A program made the position numbers and the translations under genes. The notes under the pieces were generated by a model. It was not told where the DNA came from. It was given only the letters and a program-made list of their open reading frames with translations, and searched no databases. A stretch of DNA of 32,264 nt from Trichodesmium sp. MAG_R02 (GTDB lineage Bacteria; Cyanobacteriota; Cyanobacteriia; Cyanobacteriales; Microcoleaceae): the NCBI GenBank assembly GCA_023356605.1, contig JAKQYE010000042.1, forward strand, positions 1-32,264, given 5' to 3'. Of this stretch, positions 25,101-32,264 are shown piece after piece. Within the stretch, counting starts at the first letter, position 1. Every line of letters starts with the position of its first letter.

Positions 25101-26579
25101 ATGATTGATAACTACTCCCCAAGTACAGAAAAATATTCAGAAAATTACCAAATAGATAAACCAGAAGAAGCTTGTGGTGTTTTCGGGATTTATGCTCCAG
25201 AAGAAGATGTAGCTAAACTTACCTACTTTGGTTTATATGCTCTACAGCATCGAGGTCAAGAGTCAGCAGGTATTGCTACTTTTCAAGGTGAGAAGATATA
25301 TACACATAAAGGAATGGGGTTAGTATCTCAGGTCTTTAATGAGTCAACATTACAACAGTTACCTGGTAATATAGGGATTGGTCATACTCGTTATTCCACT
25401 ACTGGTTCTAGCCGTATTATCAATGCCCAACCTGCTGTTGTTGACACTCCTTTAGGGCCATTGGCTTTAGCTCATAATGGTAATCTTGTTAACACAGTAG
25501 AATTAAGGGAAGAATTAATCAAAAGTGGGTGTTATTTTAACAGCACTACAGATTCAGAAATGATTGCATTAGCCATCGCTACAGAGGTTAAAACTGGTAA
25601 AAGTTGGCTAGAGGCTGCGATTAGCGCTTTTCATCTATGTCAGGGGGCCTTTAGTTTGACTATTGCTACTTCAGAAGGTTTGATGGGAGTACGGGATCCC
25701 CAGGGTATAAGACCTTTGGTGATTGGTACTTTAGAAAATATCAATCCAAAAAGATATGTCCTTGCTTCGGAAACCTGTGCATTAGATATTATCGGTGCAG
25801 AATATCTGCGGGATGTTGAACCTGGAGAGTTAGTTTGGATTACAGAAAAAGGTATGGCTTCTTTCCACTGGAGTCAAAAACCTCAGAGAAAACTATGTAT
25901 TTTTGAAATGATTTATTTTGCCCGCCCCGACAGTAGAATGGAAGGGGGTAGTTTATATAGCTACAGACTCAGAATTGGACGCCAGTTAGCAAGAGAATCT
26001 TTTGTAGACGCAGATATGGTAATAGGTATTCCTGACTCTGGCATTCCGGCAGCGATCGGTTTTTCCCAAGAATCAGGTATTCTCTATGCAGAAGGATTAA
26101 TCAAAAATCGCTACGTTGGTCGTACTTTTATTCAACCAACTCAGCACATGAGGGAATCAGGTATCCGCATGAAACTCAATCCTCTCAAAGATGTGTTAGA
26201 AGGCAAGCGAGTGATCATGGTTGATGATTCAATTGTGCGTGGTAACACTAGTAAGAAAATTGTTAAAGCTTTACGAGATACTGGCGCCAAAGAAGTCCAC
26301 ATGAGAATTTCTTCTCCACCAGTGACTCACCCGTGTTTTTATGGAATTGACACAGATAATCAGGAACAGTTAATAGGAGCAACAAAATCAGTAGCAGAAA
26401 TTGCTGAACAAATAGGTGTTGAATCTCTAGCATATTTGAGTTGGGAGGGAATGTTAAAGTCAACAGAAGAAGACCCCAATAGTTTTTGTTCTGCCTGTTT
26501 TACTGGCAACTATCCTGTTCCTTTACCAGAAAAACTGAAGCGTTCTAAACTGATGTTGGAAAATCCAATTCAAGTTTAA
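25101..26579 (+). CDS. purF: Amidophosphoribosyltransferase PurF
   Basis: A 492-residue PurF. It catalyses the first committed step of purine synthesis, making phosphoribosylamine from PRPP and glutamine. A 24-residue propeptide precedes the nucleophile Cys25 (EEACGVFGIY), as in the Bacillus-type enzyme that is activated by removal of its leader. The glutaminase core includes HRGQESAGIATF and GHTRYSTTGSS. The PRPP loop is VIMVDDSIVRGNTSKK. Cysteines of the expected [4Fe-4S] cluster are visible in KLCIFEMIYF and FCSACF near the C terminus, which supports the oxygen-sensitive type. AGGAG lies 13 bases before the ATG, a long spacing. No other pur gene is adjacent. Confidence 0.96.
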   Translation: MIDNYSPSTEKYSENYQIDKPEEACGVFGIYAPEEDVAKLTYFGLYALQHRGQESAGIATFQGEKIYTHKGMGLVSQVFNESTLQQLPGNIGIGHTRYSTTGSSRIINAQPAVVDTPLGPLALAHNGNLVNTVELREELIKSGCYFNSTTDSEMIALAIATEVKTGKSWLEAAISAFHLCQGAFSLTIATSEGLMGVRDPQGIRPLVIGTLENINPKRYVLASETCALDIIGAEYLRDVEPGELVWITEKGMASFHWSQKPQRKLCIFEMIYFARPDSRMEGGSLYSYRLRIGRQLARESFVDADMVIGIPDSGIPAAIGFSQESGILYAEGLIKNRYVGRTFIQPTQHMRESGIRMKLNPLKDVLEGKRVIMVDDSIVRGNTSKKIVKALRDTGAKEVHMRISSPPVTHPCFYGIDTDNQEQLIGATKSVAEIAEQIGVESLAYLSWEGMLKSTEEDPNSFCSACFTGNYPVPLPEKLKRSKLMLENPIQV

Positions 26580-27226
26580 ATAGTATTAGAATCGATCCCT
26601 TCACTTAGATGAGACTTTTATTTTACTCGGCTTTCAAGAATATTCAACTTTTGAGACCATAAGCTGCCAAGCCTAAGTCTATAGACTTTTTTATTAATCA
26701 TAAATCGGTAGGCATGAAAAACTTAACTATATTAAATTTCGTAAAGTAACTCCTAGCTCCTCTAGACAGTTGATTTGAGAGGAAATTTACATTTTGTTAC
26801 ATAGTGACGAATTTTAACGCCTACCTACTTAGAATACAGAAGTTTTGATTTAAAGATATTTATGCACATAAGCAAAGGGTAGAAGTTTTGTAGTCATAAA
26901 GTGAAAGCTACCATAACAAGGGAATTAGCTCCTTAAATATTTAATTTAAATCAGCTCTTATGCCTGATTAATTAATGATAATGAAGAATAATATAGCAAT
27001 TCTAAATCATTTGTCAAATCACTGTAATTATTAAAAAATAGCTTCAACTCCTGTTCCTACCGTCTTTTGCCTTCTACCTCTTCCCTAGGGGAAGCAATTT
27101 CTTTCACTATACAGATAGAATTGTTATATCCTGATAATTAATTACTAATAATCAATTTTTTTTACTCAAAATAACCACAATTTTTTTTCCAGATTATGGT
27201 GTAGTTTTTGAAATCAAAAGTAATAT
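26580..27226. other. AT-rich intergenic region, nothing recognised
   Basis: About 650 bp between convergent purF and the 105-residue ORF. I found no gene, no mobile-element end and no convincing terminator in it. Confidence 0.45.
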
Positions 27227-27544
27227 TTACTCCTTCTTTTTCATATTATCAATTCTTTCTTTATATTCATCCTCACCTTTTGTTTTAAACAAATCATCCT
27301 TTAACCAATCCAATAACTCCCATTCATTATTATCAATATCAGAATCATTGAGAGAAAAAGTTTCCAGGAAATAGCTTAACTGTCTCTTTTCAAGACGATC
27401 ATAAAGTCGGTTTTCCGTGACTTGTTTGACTCGTTTGATCAACTCTTGAAGTTTTTCTCTATCTTCTTTGATTAACTCTTCTTTATCTTTTTTATCTTCT
27501 TTGATTAACTCTTGAAGTTTTTCTTTATCTTCTTTATTACTCAT
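27227..27544 (-). CDS. Small charged coiled-coil protein, function unknown
   Basis: A 105-residue protein with a good ribosome site (GGAG, seven bases before the ATG at 27544). Residues 1-45 are a Lys/Glu repeat of the form EKLQELIKEDKKDKEELIKED, which should form a highly charged coiled coil and is repeated at the DNA level. Residues 46-85 (NRLYDRLEKRQLSYFLETFSLNDSDIDNNEWELLDWLKDD) are more ordinary helical sequence and could be a small globular part. I do not recognise a family. It follows the chorismate lyase on the same strand by about 150 bp. The low-complexity start leaves some doubt, but the ribosome site and mixed C-terminal half favour a real gene. Confidence 0.55.
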   Translation of the reverse strand: MSNKEDKEKLQELIKEDKKDKEELIKEDREKLQELIKRVKQVTENRLYDRLEKRQLSYFLETFSLNDSDIDNNEWELLDWLKDDLFKTKGEDEYKERIDNMKKKE

Positions 27545-27690
27545 ATTCTATCTCCATTTCCCTCTAGCTTAGAAACCTTAAACTTAAAGCATTTACTTAA
27601 ATCCCTAAGTGTAATACCTCATACAACTTTGAGAATTCCAAGCTTTTAATAAATTCTTAACATTTATACTCATAAAAAAACTAACAACTA

Positions 27691-28317
27691 TTAGTCCGGA
27701 AAATCCCTGTCCGTAATGCTTGTTTGTCCCAAATATTTTTTGAGATAAGGCGAAAACACCTCATAAATTAATGTCAGCGGTTGGCCATGATGCCAAAACA
27801 GATAATGTCGTCCCCAGAATGGTCCAGACTTACCAAAAGCAAACTCCAATTCTCTAGAATGACCATAATAAATTCCCTGGACATCTCGATATAATTCTGT
27901 CCGCAAACGAGCCAAGCTGGCCCAAATTGGTAAAGACCGATTTTGCAAATACTCATCTACATGACTCGCCTCCCACCAAGATGCAGCATAAGCCAATCTT
28001 TGCCCAGAAGCTGTTCTTAGCCATACTTGTCGTCGTAATCTGGGCCCAGGTACAGTATGAATTAAATCAGGAGCATTATCCAGATTCATCCCTATAGGGG
28101 ACATATCAATCACATCAACTTCTGTTGGTTCAGTTGTTAGTAGCTGCAAGTGACGAGTTGGGGAGCCATCTCCTAGAAGTAATATTTGCCATGGGGGCGA
28201 AAGTCGCCAATGGGGTAAACCTTGGCGAACAGCTTCTTCTCCTCCTTGCCATAAGGGAGTTAAGGAATACCATCCTCTCGGCTGTGTTATCTGGTTCTTA
28301 CTTGAAATAGCAGTCAT
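27691..28317 (-). CDS. Chorismate lyase, DUF98 / Sll1797 type
   Basis: A 208-residue protein of the DUF98 chorismate pyruvate-lyase family, which in Synechocystis (Sll1797) supplies 4-hydroxybenzoate for plastoquinone synthesis. The signature regions are LSPPWQILLLGDGSPTRHLQ (43-62), then DMSPIGMNLDNAPD, then PGPRLRRQVWLRTASGQRL with the substrate-binding arginines, ASWWEASHVDEYLQ, and near the C terminus ELEFAFGKSGPFWGRHYLFW and LTLIYEVFSPYL. Length is typical. It starts at the ATG at 28317, with a TCAGTTAT repeat tract immediately upstream. It is essential for photosynthetic quinone supply in its relatives, so it is expected to be intact and expressed. Confidence 0.9.
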   Translation of the reverse strand: MTAISSKNQITQPRGWYSLTPLWQGGEEAVRQGLPHWRLSPPWQILLLGDGSPTRHLQLLTTEPTEVDVIDMSPIGMNLDNAPDLIHTVPGPRLRRQVWLRTASGQRLAYAASWWEASHVDEYLQNRSLPIWASLARLRTELYRDVQGIYYGHSRELEFAFGKSGPFWGRHYLFWHHGQPLTLIYEVFSPYLKKYLGQTSITDRDFPD

Positions 28318-28318
28318 T

Positions 28319-28343
28319 TCAGTTATCAGTTATCAGTTATTAG
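28319..28343. repeat. Heptamer repeat (CAGTTAT) tract
   Basis: Three tandem CAGTTAT units just upstream of the chorismate lyase start, resembling the short tandemly repeated heptamers (STRR) of filamentous cyanobacteria. Confidence 0.65.
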
Positions 28344-28772
28344 TACCTCTAGCTGAAGCCTCATGCTTGAAACACTAAAGTTTATTCTTTTCATATCCTG
28401 TGCCAAGAGCAGGAGACCTGATTTTTTGGTCAATGCTCTTTATTTACAAAACTTAACCTTTAATTACAATCATAGCATCTTTGCTCAATTCTTTCTACAA
28501 ACATCACTGAAAAAATCGGTATGAAGCCTCACCCATAAGCGAAAGACTTTTTATTAATGAAAATAGTAATGACTATTCTATAGCAATTAGACCTGATTTG
28601 TGACGAATTGAGGCTACTTTAAGGCATAAGGTAGGAGGCACTTATACTGAAGAAATAGAAGTTGGAGCTATTTTTCAGAAGTCCAGTTATTTTACAAATG
28701 ATTGAGAATTGCTGTATAATAATTGTTAGTTTAGACAAAAATAATGAAAGCTAGATTTAATACTAAATTACC
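28344..28772. other. Intergenic region with nothing recognised
   Basis: About 430 bp, AT-rich, between the heptamer tract and the 306-bp duplication. I see no gene or structured RNA in it. Confidence 0.4.
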
Positions 28773-29079
28773 ATTGATAAGAGGAACTTTGAAAAAGCTG
28801 AATCTTTGCCGTAAATTAAATTTACCAATGGTACAACTGTAGTTTAATAACTGGATTTAGGATAAGTACTGTTATAAAAAATTCTACAACTAATTTAGGA
28901 TTGCCACGGAATGTTAATGATTATGTTTTGTATGATTTGTAAAATACAGTAATTTCTAGTATTTATTCATTCATTATTTCAAACTTTGAGTATAAGATAA
29001 AAGAAAATAAAAGGGAATTTGAGGCAATAAAAATAATGAAGAAAAAACAGGAATCATTTTTCTAGAAATTAATGACTAA
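28773..29079 (+). repeat. 306-bp tandem duplication, copy 1 (dead leader and start)
   Basis: This copy matches 29079-29385 with few changes and the same length. It includes a former upstream region and an ATG at 29036 reading MKKKQESFF followed by TAG, so the coding start here is dead. The corresponding ATG in copy 2 is the live start of the 539-residue gene. Confidence 0.85.
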
Positions 29080-29385
29080 TTGATAAGAGGAACTTTGAAA
29101 AAGCTGAATCTTTGCCGTAAATTGAATTTACCAATGGTACAACTGCACTTTAATAACCGGATTTAGCATAAGTACTGTTATAAAAAAATCTACAACTAAT
29201 TTAGGATTGCCACGGAATGTTAATGATTATATTTTGTATGATTTGTAAAATACAGTAAGTTCTAGTCTTTATTCATTCATTGTTTCAAACTTTGAGTATA
29301 AGATAAAAGAAAATAAAAGGTAATTTGAGGTAATAAAAATAATGAAGAAAAAAAAGGAATCATCTTTCTGGAAATCAATGACTAA
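29079..29385 (+). repeat. 306-bp tandem duplication, copy 2 (live leader and start)
   Basis: The second copy runs directly on from the first and ends inside codon 15 of the 539-residue gene (common end atgactaa). It therefore carries the 5' region and first codons. Differences from copy 1 are single-base changes. Confidence 0.85.
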
Positions 29386-30961
29386 CAAAGCATCAGAAGT
29401 CAGAGAAAATTTCGGTAAAAAAGTGAAAATTGTTAGCAAGTCAATCATAGATAATTCTTCAGAAGCACCTCAAAAGAAAGTTGCCGAAATGGAAGAGTTT
29501 ATCAGCAATAAAGCATCAGAGGTTAGCAAATATTTTAGAGAAACTGCTAAAGAATCTACTTTTAAAAAACCGCAAACTAATTCAGAAGTATGGCAAGAAA
29601 CAGAAAATGATTTAGAACAAGAAGAAATATATCATATCTTTGTTGGTTATCAGGTTGCTAGTCAGGGAGGTACTCAGAAAGTAACTCTTAAATCTGGTAA
29701 AAGCTATAATGTGAGAGTTCGCCCTAATAGTACGGAAGGCTCTACTTTAAGACTACAAAAATGCGGTTTGCACGGTAATAATGCTTTCTTAGTTTTACAT
29801 ACTTTTTATAGTCCTCAATTAAACCTAGACCGCCGAATTAATAGTTTAGTAATTAATGCATCAATTTATGAAAGAAGTAAAACTAGATGTTTAGAAGCTT
29901 ATAACAAAATTAATTCTGGTTTACATACCTATGATTTGGCAGCACTCAATCTCTTGGATTTTATTGTAGAATTATCAAATATAGATTCAATTATTGGTTT
30001 ACGCTACAGAATTGCTAGTGAGAATTCTCGGTGGGTTGCTATTGATAAAGGTTTAGAAAAAGTTTTAGATTCTAGTCATTTAATGGAAATTCAAAAGCAA
30101 AAGTTGAAAGGTACTTATCTGTATATTAAATCTGGAGAACCTCTACCTAATTTTGCTAATTTTAGACAATTAGATGCAATTATTTTGAATTCAGCGATTG
30201 CTTCAGAGTTAAAAGATAGATATTTATTAGCAAGTGTAACTTCCATAGCAATGAGAATAGATATATTAATTATAAATCTGATTTATAGTAGTACGGAAAT
30301 AGAACAGAGTAAACATCATAAATATTTATCTATTTACCGCCAGCTAAGGGAAGGAGCAACAGTAGTAGATAATAGGATGATACAAAATTTAGACAGTGTG
30401 ATTTTTCAGTCAGAAATTCCTCAGATCTGTAAAATTGTATATCAGCTTTTAAGAGATAGATATTTTGAATCAAATTTAGAAGTAAATACAAATATTTTTC
30501 ACACAGTTTTTAACAAATTTAAAAAAGTAGAAAAATTTGTTAAACAGGCAGAAAATTCTGAAAAAATTACAAATGGCTTTGGTAATATTGTTATTCAAAA
30601 AGGTATGTTAATTCAGGAAGTTGATGATGCTGTAGTTAGTGGCGGTGTTGGAGTATTAGCAAAAGTCAAAGTCTTGAAAGGTGGAGCAGCTTTAGTTGGT
30701 GCAGTAGGTTTAGTCGCGATCGCCTCAACTTTAGAAATGAATACACAGGAGAAGATTAAATTAGGAATTACTGAGGAAGCTAATTTTTCTGGAGAAGTTG
30801 CTTATACTGGAATTATGAATAGTATTAATCAAGTTAGTTGGATTATTGGTGATGGAGGAGAAGGAAAATTAGAGCAAGAACGGGATATTTTTAAGATCTT
30901 CAAAAGTAATCAAAATAGAAGACAAATTCTGCAAGATTTGGATGCTAAGTTGTATAGTTAA
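29342..30961 (+). CDS. Unrecognised 539-residue protein with DnaJ-C-like segment
   Basis: I do not recognise the family. Residues 1-90 are Lys/Glu/Ser-rich with a repeated NKASEV motif (15-20 and 56-61), likely helical. Residues about 100-157 (VTLKSGKSYNVRVRPNSTEG, then STLRLQKCGLHGNNAFLVLHTFY) resemble the substrate-binding C-terminal domain of DnaJ in the order V-x-IPxG, G-x-LRL-x-G-x-G, then a strand ending in H; this is suggestive only, and no J domain exists. Residues 160-420 are helical. A glycine/alanine-rich hydrophobic stretch (GGAALVGAVGLVAIAS, about 447-462) could cross or insert in a membrane. No signal peptide. The start ATG at 29342 lies in the second copy of a 306-bp duplication, and no neighbours suggest a pathway. 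Confidence 0.8.
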   Translation: MKKKKESSFWKSMTNKASEVRENFGKKVKIVSKSIIDNSSEAPQKKVAEMEEFISNKASEVSKYFRETAKESTFKKPQTNSEVWQETENDLEQEEIYHIFVGYQVASQGGTQKVTLKSGKSYNVRVRPNSTEGSTLRLQKCGLHGNNAFLVLHTFYSPQLNLDRRINSLVINASIYERSKTRCLEAYNKINSGLHTYDLAALNLLDFIVELSNIDSIIGLRYRIASENSRWVAIDKGLEKVLDSSHLMEIQKQKLKGTYLYIKSGEPLPNFANFRQLDAIILNSAIASELKDRYLLASVTSIAMRIDILIINLIYSSTEIEQSKHHKYLSIYRQLREGATVVDNRMIQNLDSVIFQSEIPQICKIVYQLLRDRYFESNLEVNTNIFHTVFNKFKKVEKFVKQAENSEKITNGFGNIVIQKGMLIQEVDDAVVSGGVGVLAKVKVLKGGAALVGAVGLVAIASTLEMNTQEKIKLGITEEANFSGEVAYTGIMNSINQVSWIIGDGGEGKLEQERDIFKIFKSNQNRRQILQDLDAKLYS

Positions 30962-31055
30962 AATCTATAATATTCGATTTCTTCAAAGCAATTATTCAGC
31001 TCTTAGGATTAAACTATCCGGTAGTGCATCAGCAAAGTGTGGGAGTTGACAAAAA

Positions 31056-31198
31056 CAGGACTTACGCAAAGACACTATCAGGACTTACGCAACGGCACTA
31101 ATTATAGTGGCAATCTCTTGAGAAAGATGAATTTATACACCATATATAGCGGTACTGCGTAAGTCCTGACTATATATAGCGTACCTGCGTAAGTCCTG
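31056..31198. repeat. Outer MITE interrupted by a second MITE
   Basis: The outer ends are CAGGACTTACGCAAAGACAC and GTACCTGCGTAAGTCCTG. The centre has been replaced by the element at 31079-31168, so this is a nested pair. No target duplication is visible around the outer one. Confidence 0.7.
31079..31168. repeat. Inner MITE, CAGGACTTACGC family, with ACTAT duplication
   Basis: The ends CAGGACTTACGCAACG and GTACTGCGTAAGTCCTG are perfect over 12 bp. ACTAT occurs directly on both sides. The core (attatagtggcaatctctt, then tacaccatatatagcgg) matches the degraded copy at 3069-3153. Confidence 0.85.
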
Positions 31199-32150
31199 TT
31201 CTAAATATTTCAATCTTTTTTTCTTGTTCAATTTTTGAGTTGAGTTTCTGGATATCACTTTGTTTGCGCTGTGCACTCTCAACAATTAACCATCTTTGTT
31301 TAATTCCAGCATTAAGTAACTTTTGGCTCTAACCATTTATAGTCATTCTGATTTAGATTGAGACAAAATTTTCTTGCTGTGAAAGAGTTTTAGCTGAAAA
31401 AGTATCCCATTCTTATTCGGAATGACTATATATCCTTTTTTTTTGAAATTCCCTAGTTATTTCTTGAATTTCCCGATATGTTTCTAGGGAAAATTTTACT
31501 TTTTCCCGGTAATATCCGGTTATTTCTTTGGTCTTTTTTAAAGTCATTGGAACTCGAGTTATCCATTTTCAATTTTAGATTAATTGGATGTTTTCTAGGC
31601 TTAATAAGGGACTATCACAGACCATAATACTATCTAATTTTATTTGTTTTTTTACATTACTTAAAATTTGACGTCATACTGCTTTATCTGATTCATTGCC
31701 ATCACCAGTCCTCATAAATAATGGTATTCCACTATCACTACTTACTATCAAATCCAATACACATTGTTTTAAATCTGGCCGATGGTCACGTGAATATCCC
31801 TTTGTAATTAATATTGGTCTTTTTTGATCGTTTTCAGCAATTTCAATATTATTATATTCCCCATGTAGATGAAATGATGTTGAATCTAAGTGAGCATAGG
31901 AGGTGTCTATTTTAAACTTTTTAATAACTAATAATCCTATCTCTATAAATAAATTTGTTAGTCCTAATTTATAGATATCATCCATGAGTAGACCTATTTT
32001 ATCATCGTTTAAGTATTCACTATTGATACCTGTTCCGTTTGATTTTTCTATAGCTTTATCTTCAAAAAATTGACTAAATAAATATAATGGACGCGAGACC
32101 ATCCCTAATCCATTCAAAATTAAAGCTTTTATTACTTGTTCAGTAGACAT
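31199..32150 (-). pseudogene. IS1634-type (IS4 superfamily) transposase, broken
   Basis: From an ATG at 32150 the minus strand reads VIKALILNGLGMVSRPLYLF and SQFFEDKAIE, then DTSYAHLDSTSFHLHGEY with the first catalytic Asp, and GYSRDHRPDLKQ before LIVSSDSGIPLFMRTGDGN, all typical of IS1634-family DDE transposases. It stops at SDKAV (31674). After a frameshift, the next block reads QILSNVKKQIKLDSIMVCDS with the second Asp, and further pieces (KWITRVPMTLKKTKEI, KQRWLIVESAQRKQSD) continue to about 31200 with more stops. About 45 N-terminal residues are missing: the neighbouring transposase begins there instead. It is inactive. Confidence 0.85.
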
Positions 32151-32208
32151 CTCCAAAATAAAAAATAAGGTAAAATTATCAAAACCATTTATTTATAAAG
32201 TCTCCCAA

Positions 32209-32264
32209 ATGAATCCAACTTTAGAATATATTTATAATCATCCAAAAGAAACAAAAAGAATTAT
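32209..32264 (+). CDS. Start of a second transposase (IS5-like family), cut by window edge
   Basis: The last 56 bases open a plus-strand frame reading MNPTLEYIYNHPKETKRI. This matches the N terminus of the widespread cyanobacterial transposases with an HTH_Tnp_4 DNA-binding domain and a DDE nuclease (IS5 superfamily), recalled as (V/M)NPTLEYLYxHPKExxRxIGI. Only 18 codons are visible, so integrity cannot be judged. Its position where the IS1634 transposase lost its N terminus implies that it inserted into, or recombined with, that gene. Confidence 0.6.
   Translation, partial: MNPTLEYIYNHPKETKRI

Noticed and set aside
1-32264. rRNA, tRNA or CRISPR arrays
   Set aside because: I looked through the intergenic stretches on both strands and recognised none; a covariance-model scan was not possible here and could still find a small RNA.

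Overview
The window looks like a chromosomal segment of a filamentous, AT-rich cyanobacterium, probably an Okeania/Trichodesmium/Moorena-type Oscillatoriales (inferred, not proven). The reasons are scattered HIP1 octamers (gcgatcgc), a Ser/Thr kinase fused to WD40 repeats, a GUN4 domain, a Sll1797-type chorismate lyase, CHAT and STAND/NACHT proteins, and many IS200/IS605 relics and short palindromic mobile repeats typical of these genomes.

Layout. 1-854: a decayed tnpB on the minus strand. 1088-2772: a small HMA metal-binding protein and an MsrP/YedY-like Tat-exported molybdoenzyme (minus). 3383-6635: a membrane-anchored kinase-WD40 protein and a secreted pentapeptide-repeat protein (plus). 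6873-17359: six minus-strand genes that I regard as the main point of interest. 18043-26579: housekeeping genes (GH57 branching-type enzyme, argJ, a PlsC-like acyltransferase, purF) separated by dead transposase fragments and MITEs. 27227-28317: a small charged protein and chorismate lyase (minus). 29342-30961: an unrecognised 539-residue protein behind a 306-bp tandem duplication. 31199-32264: a broken IS1634-type transposase cut off by the start of a second transposase.

The six-gene cluster is read from 17359 down to 6873: a small EACC1-like protein, a CHAT protease with a degenerate NTPase region, a TRADD-N-like segment and a C-terminal coiled coil, a coiled-coil/GUN4 protein, a STAND NTPase with HEAT repeats, an unrecognised 267-residue protein, and a NACHT NTPase with a C-terminal transmembrane segment. 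The coiled coil at the end of the CHAT protein is 46/57 identical to the one at the start of the GUN4 protein and the DNA is nearly identical too. This suggests a homotypic adaptor pair joining an executioner protease to a GUN4 ligand-sensing or binding module. The first five genes are 19-81 bp apart. The last gap is 450 bp, but two inserted MITEs account for about 370 bp of it, so the NACHT gene probably once sat at operon spacing. The inferred role is an NTPase-controlled, CHAT-executed conflict (abortive or apoptosis-like) system; this is not proven by sequence alone.

At least three families of small non-autonomous elements are present: one with CAGGACTTACGC ends and probable 5-6 bp duplications (including a nested pair), one of about 103 bp with TACAGCGC-type ends, and one of 266 bp with AGGGTTTGCTGA ends and an AAATT duplication. 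No rRNA, tRNA or CRISPR array was recognised.
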